DNA of 64,000 bases, from the NCBI RefSeq assembly GCF_023091745.1, contig NC_068912.1, positions 71,225,067-71,289,066 of the forward strand, written 5' to 3'. Each line of letters opens with the position of its first letter. Within the stretch, counting starts at the first letter, position 1. Made by a program: the position numbers and the translations under genes. The stretch is from Budorcas taxicolor. Lineage: Eukaryota; Chordata; Mammalia; Artiodactyla; Bovidae. The notes below the pieces were generated by a model. The model made no database searches, was not told the origin of the DNA, and saw nothing but the letters and a program-made list of their open reading frames with translations. Of the stretch, positions 1-9,967 are shown piece by piece.

Positions 1-415
1 ATGGATGTTAGAGTTGGATTGTGAAGAAAGCTGAGCACCGAAGAATTGATGCTTTTGAACTGTGGTGTTGGAGAAGACTCTTGAGAGTCCCTTGGACTGC
101 AAGGAGATCCAACCAGTCCATCCTAAAGGAGATCAGTCCTTGGTGTTCATTGAAAGGACTGATGCTGAAGCTGAGACTCCAATACTTTGGCCATCTCATG
201 CAAAGAGTTGACTCATTGGCAAAGACCCTGATGCTGGGAGGGATTGGGGGCAGGAGGAGAAGGGGACGACAGAAGTTGAGATGGTTGGATGGCATCATTG
301 ACTCAATGGACATGAGTTTGGGTGAACTCCGGGAGTTGGTGACTGACAGGGAGGCCTGGCATGCTGCAATCATGTCGCAGAGTCGGACATGACTGAGTAA
401 CTGACCTGAACTGAA
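1..415 (+). mobile_element. BovB (RTE) LINE, 3' end, cut by window start
   Basis: This is the C-terminal coding part and 3' tail of a BovB LINE that begins before the window. Frame 3 encodes the usual BovB C-terminus (KKAEHRRIDAFELWCWRRLL, an arginine-rich GGRRRRGRQ stretch, then the AWHAAI segment) up to a stop near 392, followed by the family's short CTGAACTGAA 3' tail. A stop at 9-11 shows the copy is dead. It abuts retroviral gag sequence at about 416. Confidence 0.9.
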
Positions 416-559
416 TGGAAAACTCTCCAGCATTCCTTGGGTGCTTCAGTGCCTTGAATGTCTCCAAATCTATCTTATTCATGACCCCAAGTAATTGGAA
501 GGGTGCAATTGTGGTGAGAATTTTATTTCCCAATATCCCTTACATTAGGTGTAAACTTT

Positions 560-870
560 GGTAACTATAAATAGATCCAGATACTCCTACCTCTTGAATC
601 TGGTGGAGGTTGCCTACTGGATTTTTAATAACCCAAAAATAGAGGAGGAAAAATCAGAGGATGACTGGGCCTGGAGGCACGCCAACCTATTGGCTATTGC
701 CTCCCAACATCAACTGATTAGCATGAAAATATGGACTATGTGTCCATGAGACTCTCTATTCTGGTGGGACACTCATTCCCCACTATGTGATAGCAAGCTA
801 GGGAAATAAGAACCCAATCAGTGTGCCAAATGTAAAAAAGAGGGACACTAGAAAAGAGAATGCTATTGTC
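560..870 (+). pseudogene. gag: ERV gag remnant: capsid C-terminus and zinc knuckle
   Basis: The frame starting at 558 reads a capsid-tail-like stretch (LVEVAYWIFNNPKIEEE, then RHANLLAIA) typical of the end of gammaretroviral capsid. At 822-863 there is a C-x2-C-x4-H-x4-C nucleocapsid knuckle whose frame is broken by a TAG between the His and the last Cys. The single knuckle separates this from betaretroviral gag, which has two. The start of gag is missing. The function once would have been particle assembly and RNA packaging; the copy is dead. Confidence 0.7.
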
Positions 871-984
871 ACCCCTGAAGGGCAACTAGGATGACAGAGC
901 CTGGCCTCAACCCTTGAAGGAATATGGTCCAAACAGATGAGGAATGATAGGGCCAGAGGTGTCCTAAGCTGGCATTCAAATTGA

Positions 985-1549
985 CCCACAGTGAACCCCA
1001 GCTGACATTGGACATAGGGGAAAAGCGTGTTAAATTCTTAGTTTACCCTGATGCTGTTGGTGCCACTTACTAAACTCTGAACACCAGATAACAAGAATTA
1101 TAAAATTATGGAATATGAGGGCAAGTTCAAGAATGGACATTCACAAAGCCATTAGAGTACACATTGGATGAACATGCATTCACCCATCACTTCCTGTATG
1201 TCCCCCAAAGATCTTTAATATGCTAGAAAGAGATATATAAATTGGTGGCTATTGTCCCCCTAAAGGGAGAAAATCTATAGAGCGATGTCCTCTTAGACAA
1301 AGGGCACAAGATCATAATGTTCATGCTGGAAGACAAGCCTCTTCAGATAGAGTAAGTTAATCTCCCTAGAGTAAATCCTGAGGTCTGAGCCCAAGGATGG
1401 GATGGGGAGGAAGAGCTGTAGAAGCCAGTCCCTTGATAATTCATCTAAATAAAACCCAGACATTCATGGTTTGATAGAATATAGTACCTCCTCTATCCAG
1501 AGGCCTTATTGGGCAGCCTTGCTGGGCACTGCCCCATTATTCAGGGCCT
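985..1549 (+). pseudogene. pol: ERV protease to reverse transcriptase N-terminal remnant
   Basis: About 985-1075 resembles the retroviral protease active-site strand (KFLV, then DAVGATY, where an intact enzyme has a DTG-type triad), so the catalytic motif is degraded. The 1130-1260 interval looks like the protease tail. From about 1340 the frame resembles the N-terminal part of RT (VNPEV, then PLIIHLNKTQ). Several stops and frame changes are present. The sequence stops at about 1549, where a BovB copy is inserted, and resumes at about 2165. Confidence 0.55.
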
Positions 1550-2164
1550 AATTTTGAGAGTTGGACCATAAAGAAGGTTAAGCACTAAAGAATTGATGCT
1601 TTTGAACTGTGGTCCTGGAGAAGACTCCTGAGAGTCCCTTGGACAGCAAGATCAAACCAGTCAATCGTAAAAGAAATCAACCCTGAATATTAATTGGAAG
1701 AACTGATGCTGAAGCGGAAGCTCCAATACTTTGGCCACCTAGTGCAAAGAGCTAACTCATTAGAGAAGACCCTGGTGGCTGGGAAATATTGAAGCCAGGA
1801 GGTGAAGAGGGCAGGAGAGGATGAGATGGCTAGACAGCATCACTGACTCAACGGACATAAGTTTGAGCAAACTCCCGGAGATAGAGAAGGACAGAGGAGC
1901 CTTGGCTTCCCTGATAGCTCAGTTGGTAAATGCAGGAGACCCTGGTTCAATTCCTGTGTTAGGAAGATCTGCTGGAGAAGGGAAAGGCTACCCACTCCAG
2001 TATTCTGGCCTGGAGAATTCCATAGACTGTATAGTCCATGGGGTCGCAAAGAGTCGGACATGACTGAGTGACTTTCACTTTCACTTTCAAAGGAGCCTGG
2101 CATGCTGCAGTCCATGGGATCTCATCAGGTCTCAAAGAGTTGGATACAACTTAGGGACTGAACA
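1550..2164 (+). mobile_element. BovB LINE 3' fragment with nested Bov-tA
   Basis: The sequence from 1550 matches the end of the BovB ORF (frame fragments around the LRVPWTAR-like and YFGHL regions) and ends at the BovB tail near 2164. It carries many substitutions and an internal Bov-tA (1908-2086) flanked by AGGAGCCTTGG/AGGAGCCTGG. It is more diverged than the copy at 1-415, so it is an older insertion into the retroviral pol region. Confidence 0.8.
1908..2086 (+). mobile_element. Bov-tA SINE nested in BovB
   Basis: It has a tRNA-Glu-like head (CTTCCCTGATAGCTCAGTTGG, B-box-like GGTTCAATTCC), then the Bov-A body (CCACTCCAGTATTCTGGCC, GGGTCGCAAAGAGTCGGACA) and a CTTTCACTTTCACTTTCA tail. The flanking AGGAGCCT(T)GG copies mark the target-site duplication. 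Confidence 0.9.
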
Positions 2165-2372
2165 ACAACCATTGAAAAGGACCTTGTTAGATCACACCAA
2201 TCAGTCTGTAATATCCCCATTCTCTCTAGAAAGGAACCCAATGGGGAATACTGGGTGGTACAGGATCTCATAGCAGTTCATGAAGCCACCTAGGATATAG
2301 GTGTCTCTAATCCCTACATCCTGCTGGCCACACAATCTAGTATTCTGTATTAAATTTAAAAGATGTCTTCTT

Positions 2373-2502
2373 GGGGCTTCTCTGGAGGTGCTGTGGATAA
2401 GACTGTGCTTCCCCTGCAGTGGGGCACAGGTTTGATCCCTGGTTGGGGAACTAAGATCCTACCTGCTGCACAGTGTGGCCAAAATTTTTAAATAAATAAA
2501 GC
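2373..2502 (+). mobile_element. CHR-2-type tRNA-Glu SINE
   Basis: The body reads GGCTTCTCTGGAGGTGCTG, a B-box-like GGTTTGATCCC, then GGGGAACTAAGATCC and a short AAATAAATAAA tail. This is the short cetartiodactyl CHR layout, without the Bov-A body. It splits the RT remnant just after the AAAGATGTCTTCTT segment. Confidence 0.75.
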
Positions 2503-3033
2503 CTCTTTACTATATTAGCCCAGAGTCACAGGAAAGTCTTGCTCTTAAGTGGCAGAACCCAAATATGCAACAAAAGCAACAATACTGCTGTACAGTCCTG
2601 GCCCAAGTTTTCAAAAATTCCACCACCATCTTTGGGGCTAGCAAAAGATCTAAAAAATCCATATCTGGAGAAGAGAATCTTCCTCCAGTACACAGACAAC
2701 AGTCTGATCACCAACCATAACTAAGGAGACCTCTGACTAAAATACTGTAACCACCGTGATTTCACCTAATTTATAAAAGGATATATGATGTCTAGAAAAA
2801 GGCTCAAATATCACAAAATAGGGTGACTTATCCAGGCTATATTCTCACAAAAGTCAGAGAAGACTATCCCAGGGGAAAAAAAAAAAAAAGAGTCATTTGC
2901 AGACTATCCCCTCCTAAAACTAGAAGACAGCTTGGGGGTTTCCTGGGGATGGCTTGTTTTGCTGGCTCTAGATCCCTCACTCTGAACCATTAGACAGACC
3001 TCTATATGAAAAGTCCAAAGGAAAGGACGATGA

Positions 3034-3225
3034 GCCTTTGAGGTGGCATAGTGGTAAAGAATCCACCTGCCAAAAGAGACAGCAGATTTAATACCTGGCT
3101 CAGGAAGATCTCCTGGAGCAGGAAATGGCAACCCACTCCAGCATTCTTGTCTGTAAAATTCCATGGACAGAGGAGCTTGGTGGGCTACAGTCCATGGAGT
3201 GGCAAGAGTTAAACTGAGCACACAG
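3034..3225 (+). mobile_element. Bov-tA SINE
   Basis: tRNA-like head (GGTGGCATAGTGGTAAAGAAT) followed by the Bov-A body (GGAAATGGCAACCCACTCCA, ATTCCATGGACAGAGGAG). It interrupts the RT thumb/connection region of the ERV. Confidence 0.85.
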
Positions 3226-3585
3226 ACACAGAGAATGCAAAGGGGCCTTTTAAGAACTGAAAAAGTAATTACTTGAAGCCCTTGCCCTGGCCCTCCCAGA
3301 TTTAGCTAAACTCTTTGATCTTTACATTTCTGAGAGAAGAGGAATTGCGCCTAGGGTATTAGCTCAAGTGCTGAGACCTCTTCTCAGGTGGATGCTTATT
3401 TCTCTAAACAATTAGATCAAATCACTAAGAGATGGTCTCCTTGCACTTATAAGAACCCAGTCTGAAAATTCAGCCAGTTAGGATATGGTCCAGGCTTTAG
3501 TAAGTTCTCAGGGAACGTAATTGCTATCCCCCAGGAAGTCAATTAAAATTCAGCTTGTACTATTAGACAACCCAGTGGTTACCAT

Positions 3586-3604
3586 AAAAACCTGTCACAT
3601 ATGA
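3586..3604 (+). repeat. L1 target-site duplication, left copy
   Basis: AAAAACCTGTCACATATGA is repeated at 14836-14854 with one T/C change. The two copies bracket the L1 exactly, and retroviral pol sequence continues on either side, which proves that the L1 landed in the ERV. Confidence 0.9.
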
Positions 3605-3611
3605 GAGGAAC

Positions 3612-3620
3612 AAGATGGCG
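3612..3620 (+). promoter_or_regulatory. YY1-like site at L1 start
   Basis: AAGATGGCG followed by GAGGAG lies eight bases into the element. Human L1 carries a YY1 site (AAGATGGCGGC) at the same position, where it sets the transcription start. The similarity is seen in sequence; function here is inference. Confidence 0.5.
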
Positions 3621-4260
3621 GAGGAGTAGATGTACATGGAATATATCTCTCTCCACAAATACATCAGAAATACACCCTCAGACTTAGGAGTGCATGCAGA
3701 ACACCAGCTGAGAGTGGACAGGAGTAGGTGACCAGCAGAAAAGAATATATAGATCCACGCAAAACTCAGTAGGATGAAGGAACTAGGGGGGGAAATGGGA
3801 GTGTTAGTAGGACTGGACCTGCCCTCGGTGGGTTGGGAAATGGGAGCAGGGATCCGATCCCCACATCAGGGCATCTGAGTCAGAGGAGAAACAGTTAAAT
3901 CTGCAAGGGAAACAGCTGATCTGTTGCAGCCTAAATGGAATGAGAATCAGACAGTCCTTGCCACAGCCATACATATCCTAGATGGTGCGCTGGCTGGGAG
4001 CTGGAGTTTAGGGACTGTGGAGCAATTGCAGGGTGAGGGCTGCTGTTGACTGCAGAGAAATGGATGGAGGGGATGTGAGGGAGGAGATTATGGTGGAAAA
4101 TGTCTGTGGAGGAAAGCAGGGCAGCCATGGAAGCAAGGCGATACTGCTGAGTCATGGGTAGGGGGTGTAGCCATCACTATAGCCTCTCTCCCTACACAAG
4201 CCAGTATTGGCAGCTGAACAATGGAGAGGCTGGCCCATCAAACTCGTGAAGCACTGAACT

Positions 4261-4430
4261 ACAGAGTAGGACCCCACCCAGGGTGCCCCTCTAAGTGCCT
4301 GACTTGCCAATCTACAGAGTAGGACCCCAGGCAGGGGGCCCCTTTATATTCCTGATGTGCCAAACAACAGAGAAGGACCCCAGGCAAGGAAGCTCTCCAA
4401 GTGTCTGAATGGGCGGAACTTCAGAGAAAG
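4261..4430 (+). repeat. 53-bp tandem repeat in L1 5' UTR
   Basis: ACAGAGTAGGACCCC recurs at 4261 and 4314, and as ACAGAGAAGGACCCC at 4367, an exact 53-bp spacing. A decayed fourth start (TTCAGAGAAAG) lies at 4420. The units are GC-rich and each carries a GTGCCTGA- or CCTGATGTG-like core. Confidence 0.8.
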
Positions 4431-4639
4431 ACTGGCCAACAAGGCCTTCTGATCACCAGCTACAAGAGGCTCAGAAAAAGTCTCTGATAGGGCCATAACT
4501 CCTGCGGCAGAGGCAGTCTGTGTCCCTGCACATTTGGTGCCACCAGGCTCCCTGCAAGGCAAGCAGCTACTGTCACGCTCAACTGTCCCTGGGGCAGAGT
4601 TGCCACAGGCAAAAGAGTCTTGCACCTATGCGTGCAGAG

Positions 4640-4790
4640 TCGCTCTGATAGTGTCCGACTCTTTGTGACCCTGTGGACAGTGGACTGCCAGGCTTCTCTC
4701 TGGGAGGGGGTTCTCCAGGGAAGAATACTGGAGTATATTGGCCAATACTGGTTGCCATACCCTTCTAGAGCACTATATTTCTTGCTGCCC
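4640..4790 (-). mobile_element. Bov-tA/Bov-A SINE fragment in L1 5' UTR
   Basis: Reverse-complement Bov-A body (AGTGTCCGACTCTTTGTGACC, GGTTCTCCAGGGAAGAATACTGG). It is diverged and lacks a clean tRNA head. Confidence 0.7.
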
Positions 4791-5228
4791 TAGGTGCCAA
4801 CTCCTCTGAGTACCTGGTGCTGCCAGAACCCCTGTGACTCAAGCAGCTGCACCACCTCTACACCTTGCCCTCACAGGGGCAAACCCAAGTCCTCCAGGGC
4901 AGCCTCAGGAGCATACCCCAGTGGACGACCCATATCCAGGGGTAGAAATAAAACCACAATTGAAACCCAGGGGCAGTGTGACTAATGAAGACCCCCAAAC
5001 CCTCCCACCTGCTGTACAAGCTGCAGATTAAATCCACACGATCAACTAGGCAGAATCTATGTCTGTGGAATATATAAAAGGTCATTGAGAGCTCCCACAA
5101 GAGAAAATGCACTAGTTCTGATGGCAGTGGACATTGGTGGCAAGAACACAGAAGAGTAGGATCAGATTAGAACCTGAGCTGCCCTCACAGCAGATCCAGA
5201 GATCAGCACAGTGTTAGAGGCCATCCTG

Positions 5229-5430
5229 GGCTTCCATTGTGGCTCAGCTGGTAGAGAATCCGCCTGCAATGCAGGAGACCTGGGTTCGATCCCTGGATTG
5301 GGAAGATCCCCTGGAGAAGGGAAATGCTACCCATTCCAGTATTCCAGCCTGGAGAATCCCATGGGCTCTATATACAGTCCATGGGGTCACAAAGAGTCAG
5401 AAACAACTGAGAGACTTTCACTTTCACTAG
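5229..5430 (+). mobile_element. Bov-tA SINE with intact Pol III boxes
   Basis: The tRNA-Glu-like head keeps an A box (TGGCTCAGCTGG, 5240-5251) and a consensus B box (GGTTCGATCCC, 5283-5293). The Bov-A body and a CTTTCACTTTCACT tail follow. It is among the best preserved SINE heads in the window and sits in the L1 5' UTR. Confidence 0.92.
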
Positions 5431-5643
5431 GAAGGTGAAGTAGACTGTGACTCCCAGTGAGGGAAAGGACTCTGACAGCAGTGACCCAAGGAAAAAAATT
5501 ATTATTCTTATGTTTTTGTTCCATAGATTCTTTTTTTTTTTTCTCTTTTTTTCCCTCCCCACCATCTGTTGTAGTTGTCAATTTTATTGGCACTATGAAA
5601 TCTAACTAAGCTTTTGGGCTTTTTCTTTTTTCCTTTCTTTTCT

Positions 5644-6640
5644 CAGTCACATTTTTATTGCTATTATAAACCTTTGCTTCTATATTGGGCTTTTGCAGTT
5701 CTGGGGAGGTTTTTGTTTTTTTTTTCCTCTTTTTTTAATTTTAATTTTTTAAACCTATTATTACTTTTTCTACACTTATTCCTTTGTTTGCTTTTCCTGC
5801 TGTTCTTTCCCCCTTGCAGTTAATCTTTAATATATATAAATCTTCTTTATCTACTTCTACTTAACTTTGCATATCTATTCTTTCTTTCTTTTCTTTCTTT
5901 ACCTTAGTCTCAACATATTTGTTAGTTCTATTTTCATTGCTTTATACCACAATTGGCACCTTGCTTTAGTTTTCTTTTCCAGTTTATGCTGTAGTTAGTT
6001 TTGTTCTGGTAGACATAATTTTTGGCTCCTTTTGTTCACCAGGTCAACATATTGTACTTTATTTCTGTTGGACTGTTTTGATTTTGCTTATGGGGGTATA
6101 TGTGTATATGTACATTCAGTCACACATTTTATTGTTGGTATAAACCTCTGTATCTATGTTGGACTTTTGCAATTCTGTGGAGTTTTCTGGTTTTTCTTCC
6201 TTTTTTTCTTTCTCCCTCCCTGCCCCTTCCTTTTTTTTAAAAATCTTTTCTTTTTTATAATTTTAACTTTTAATTTTTTTAAACTGATTATATTTTTTCT
6301 ACATTTATTCCTTTGTTTGCCTTTCCTATTATACTTTCCTCCTTGCAATTAATCTTTAATATATATAAATCTTCTTCATCTACCTCTACTTAACTTTGCA
6401 TATCTATTCTTTCTTTCCTTTCCTCTCAACATATTTGTTAGTATTGTTTTCATTGCTTTATTCCCCATTTGGCACCTTGCTTTAGTTTTGTTTTCCAGTT
6501 TGTGCTTTAGTTTTGTTTCTTAACTGGTAAATATAATTTTTAATTTCCTTTGTTTGCCAGGTCAAATCTATTGTACATGATTTTCGTTGGACTGTTTTGA
6601 TTTTGCTCATGGGTATTTAAGTATATGTGTATATTCCATT
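5644..6640 (+). repeat. Two-copy tandem duplication (about 0.5 kb unit) in L1 5' UTR
   Basis: Unit 1 (5644-6116) and unit 2 (6117-about 6640) both start CAGTCACA and run in parallel: TATAAACCT, TTCCTTTGTTTGC, AATCTTTAATATATATAAAT, ACTTAACTTTGCATATCTA, CAACATATTTGTTAGT, TTGGACTGTTTTGATTTTGC, then a TATATGTGTATAT end. Unit 2 differs by many substitutions and small indels. Confidence 0.85.
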
Positions 6641-7147
6641 ATCTTAATCATTATCTGCCTGATTTTGTAACTGCTATTTGTCTGGGGTTTAGCTTTGATT
6701 TCTCATTTTTGGATATTTGTTTTAATCTCACTTAATGCCATAACCAACCACTTGTGGAATCTTTATTCCTGACCAGAGATCAAGCCTTGAGCCTTTAGAG
6801 TGGGAGCACTGACTCTAAGACTCTAGGCTACCAGAGAACTAATCCTAGGGGTTATCAAATAGTGGGAACTCACACAAAGGAAACTACTGTAATGCAGGAC
6901 CTGGCATCACCCAACCACCAATAGAATCCTGTGCAGGATACCTCATCAAAACAACAACAACAAAACAAAAATACAAAACCAGTCATCAGCAGACATGATT
7001 ACCACCTCACTGATCCTTGCCCATCAGCGGAAAAATAAAAACTCAGCACAAATCTCACCCTATATAAAGCGTACACAAACCACTGGACCAACTTTAGAGG
7101 GCAGAAACCAAAAGGAAGAAAGTATTCAAACTTGAAGCCTGGGAAAA

Positions 7148-8000
7148 TGAGATGTCAAACACAATAAGTTAAAATAATAATAATAATGAAAAGGCAGAGA
7201 AATACTACACAAATGAAGGAACACACTAGAAACACAGAAGTCCAAATAAATGAAGAGGAAATAGGCAAACTACCTGAAAAAGAATTCAGAATAATGATAG
7301 TAAAGATGATTAAAAACCATGAAAGCAAAATGGAGAAAATGCAAGAATAAATTAACAAAGACCTAGAAGAATTAAAGAATAAACATGCAGAGACAAACAC
7401 CACAACTACTGAAATTCAAAATACTATAGAAGGAATCAATAGCAGAATATCTGAAGCAGAAGAATGAATCAGTGAGCTGGAAGATAAAATGGTAGAAATA
7501 ACTTCTGAAGAGCAGAATAAAGTAAAAAGATTGAAAATAACTGAGAATATCTTCAGAGACCACTGGGACAATATCAAATACACCAACATTTGAATAATAG
7601 GGGTCCTAGAAGAACAAGAGAAAAAGGGTATGAGAAAATTTTTGAAGACATTATAGTTGAAAATTTCCCCAACATGGAAAAAGAAATAGTCAATCAAGTC
7701 TGAGAGGCACAAAGAGTCCCATACAAAATAAGTCCAAGGAGGAACACACCAAGACATATACTAATCAAACTAACAAAAGACTAAACACAAAGAAAGAATG
7801 TTAAAAGCAGCAAGGGAAAAGCAACAAGTAACATACAAGTGAAACCCCATACACTTCACAGATGGTCTTTCAGTAGAAACTCTGCAGGCCAGAAGGGAAT
7901 GGCAGGATATATTTAAAGCAATGAAAGGGAAAAATCTACAACCAAGATTACTCAGCAAGGTAATCTTGTACCTTGTACCTTGTATTCAGCAGGATCTCAT
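7148..8000 (+). pseudogene. L1 ORF1 remnant (RNA-binding chaperone)
   Basis: L1 ORF1 codes for the nucleic-acid-binding partner of the L1 ribonucleoprotein. Visible here are a coiled-coil-like run (7380-7500: ELKNKHAETN, then ISEAEE, a stop, ISELEDKMVEI), an RRM-like segment and the C-terminal block KAAREKQQVTYK, then ETLQARREWQDIFKAMKGKN (about 7790-7930). Stops and frame changes occur throughout. Downstream, 8000-8170 continues into the ORF1/ORF2 spacer. Confidence 0.8.
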
Positions 8001-8596
8001 TCAAAATTGATGGAGAAATAAAAAGCTTTTCAGACAAGCAAAAGCTAAGAGACTACAGTACCACCAAACTGGCTTTGCAACAAATGTTAAACTGATTTAT
8101 ATAGTCAAAAACACAAGAGAAGAAAAAGAGATATATAAAATCAACCCCAAACAATTAAGAAAGTTGCAATAGGAACATATATATCAGTAATTACTTTAAA
8201 TGTAAATGGATTAAGTGCTTCAACCAAAAGACACAGACTAGCCAAATGGATACAAAAACTAGACCCATATATATGCTGTCTACAAGAAATCCACTTCAGA
8301 CCTCAAGACACATATAGACTGAAAGTGAGAGGATGGAAAAATATATTCCATGTAAATGGGAAGCAAAAAAATGTTGGAGTAGCAATCCTCATATCAGACA
8401 AAATAGACCTTAAAATAAAGAAGATTACAAGAGATAAGGAAGGACATTATATAACGATTTAGGGAGGAAGAGGAAGACAATCTAAGAGAAAGACAACAAT
8501 TGTAAATATCTATGCACCCAACATAAGAGCACCTCAATACATATGCCAAACATTAACACACATAAAAGGAGAAATTGACAGTAACACAATAATAGT

Positions 8597-9685
8597 CAGT
8601 GCAGTTCAGTTCAGTCCCTCAGTCATGTCCGACTCTTTGCGACCCCATGAATCGCAGCACGCCAGGCCTCCCTGTCCATCACCAACTTCCAGAGTTCACT
8701 CAGACTCATGTCCATCGAGTCAGTGATGCCGTCCAGCCATCTCACCCTCTGTCGTCCCCTTCTCCTCCTGCCCCCAATCCCTCCCAGCATCCAGAGTCTT
8801 TTCCAATGAGTCAACTCTTCGCATGAGGTGGCCAAAGTACTGGAGTTTCAGCTTTAGCATCATTCCTTCCAAAGAAATCCCAGGGTTGATCTCCTTCAGA
8901 ATGGATTGGTTGTATCTCCTTGCAGTCCAAGGGACCCTCAAGAGTCTTCTCCAACACCACAGTTCAAAAGCATCAATTCATCGGTGCTCAGCCTTCTTTA
9001 CCATCCAACTCTCACATCCATACATGACCACAGGAAAAACCATAGCCCTGACTAGACAGACCTTAGTTGGCAAAGTAATGTCTCTGCTTTTGAATATGCT
9101 ATCTAGGTTGGTCATAACTTTTCTTCCAAGGAGTAAACTTCTTTTAATTTCATGGCTGCAGTCACCATCTGCTGTGACTTTGGAGCCCCCAAAAATAAAG
9201 TCTGACACTGTTTTATTAACTATGCCAAAGCCTTTGACTGTGTGGATCACAATAAACTGGAAAATTCTGAAAGAGATGGGAATACCAGACCACCTGACCT
9301 GCCTCTTGAGAAATCTGTATGCAGGTCAGGAAGCAACAGTTAGAACTGGACATGGAACAACAGACTGGTTTCAAATAGGAAAGGGAGTATGTCAAGCTGT
9401 ATATTGTCACCCTGCTTATTTAACTTATATTCAGGGTACATCATGAGAAACACTGGACTGGAAGGAACACAAGTTGGAATCAAGATTGCTGGGAGAAATA
9501 TCAATCACCTCAGATATGCAGATGACACCACCCTTATGGTAGAAAGTGAAGAGGAACTAAAAAGCCTCTTGATGAAAGTGAAAGAGGAGAGTGGAAAAGT
9601 TGGCTTAAAGCTCAACATTCAGAAAACAAAGATCATGGCATCTGGTCCCATCACTTCATGGGAAATAGATGGGGAAACAGTGGAA
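8597..9685 (-). mobile_element. BovB LINE insertion with 5' inversion (twin priming)
   Basis: 8597-9204 is BovB in minus orientation (3' tail first, up to the TVSDFIFGGSK region). 9205-9685 is BovB in plus orientation (from the FDCVDHNKL region to the GETVET region). In BovB coordinates the two pieces are adjacent, meeting at a GGAAACAGTG-type sequence. The whole is flanked by ACAATAATAGT at 8586-8596 and 9686-9696, so it is one insertion event into the L1 endonuclease region. Confidence 0.88.
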
Positions 9686-9967
9686 ACAATAATAGTAGGA
9701 GACTTTAATACCCCACTCATACCAATGTACAGATCATCAAAACAGAAAATTAATAAGGAAACACAAGTCTTAAATGATACATTAGATGAGATGGATCTCA
9801 TTGATATCTTCAGGACATTTCATCCAAATGCAGAAGAATACACCTTTTTCTCAAGTACACATAGAACATTCTCCAAGATAGACCACATCTTGGGTCACAA
9901 ATCAAACCTCAGTAAATTTAAGAAAACTGGAATTATATCAAGCATCTTCTCCAACCACAAGCTATGA
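9389..9967 (+). other. Chimeric open frame: inverted BovB RT fused to L1 endonuclease
   Basis: This 192-codon open frame begins in the inverted BovB piece (RT YADD motif: LRYADDTTLM; then LKLNIQKTKIMASG), crosses the right insertion junction and target duplication at 9685-9696, and stays in frame into the L1 endonuclease C-terminal half (VGDFNTPL ... IDHILGHKS). It is an accident of insertion with no promoter or start context visible. I do not consider it a gene. Confidence 0.7.

Larger units (their letters stand above)
2165..3604 (+). pseudogene. pol: ERV reverse transcriptase remnant (interrupted)
   Basis: Three RT blocks follow each other. 2185-2372 encodes a palm-like segment (NIPILSRKEPNGEYWVVQDL). 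2503-2725 holds the active-site region, where the expected Y-x-D-D box reads YTDN (2689-2700), so the second Asp is lost. 2880-3030 and 3226-3604 cover the thumb/connection (RRQLGGFLGMACF; ALALPDLAKLFDLYISER). A CHR SINE, a Bov-tA and finally the L1 at 3605 interrupt it. The copy cannot encode an enzyme. Confidence 0.75.
3605..7147 (+). promoter_or_regulatory. L1 5' UTR / ancestral internal promoter
   Basis: This is about 3.5 kb between the L1 start and ORF1, including two SINEs. It opens with a YY1-like AAGATGGCG, has a 53-bp tandem repeat (4261-4430), then a pyrimidine-rich segment (5520-6640) made of two diverged copies of one unit. By analogy with other L1s this region would have driven internal Pol II transcription; the activity is inferred, not shown. 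Confidence 0.65.

Noticed and set aside
4261..4430. Regularly spaced repeats as a possible CRISPR array
   Set aside because: The 53-bp units are contiguous with no spacers, and lie in an L1 of an animal genome.
5229..5300. tRNA-Glu-like gene with A and B boxes
   Set aside because: It is the head of a Bov-tA SINE; the Bov-A body follows and there is no proper acceptor stem. The same applies to 46717, 49347 and 52300.
6032..6352. 106-codon phenylalanine-rich frame that looks membrane-like
   Set aside because: Produced by the T-rich L1 5' UTR; its neighbour unit gives a similar artefact at 5614-5823.
7155..7757. Minus-strand frames across L1 ORF1
   Set aside because: Antisense to the L1 coiled-coil region, whose AAA/GAA-rich codons give TTT/TTC-rich open frames.
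8823..9446. 207-codon plus-strand open frame
   Set aside because: It is antisense to the minus-oriented BovB in its first part and runs into the inverted piece; the sense reading explains it.
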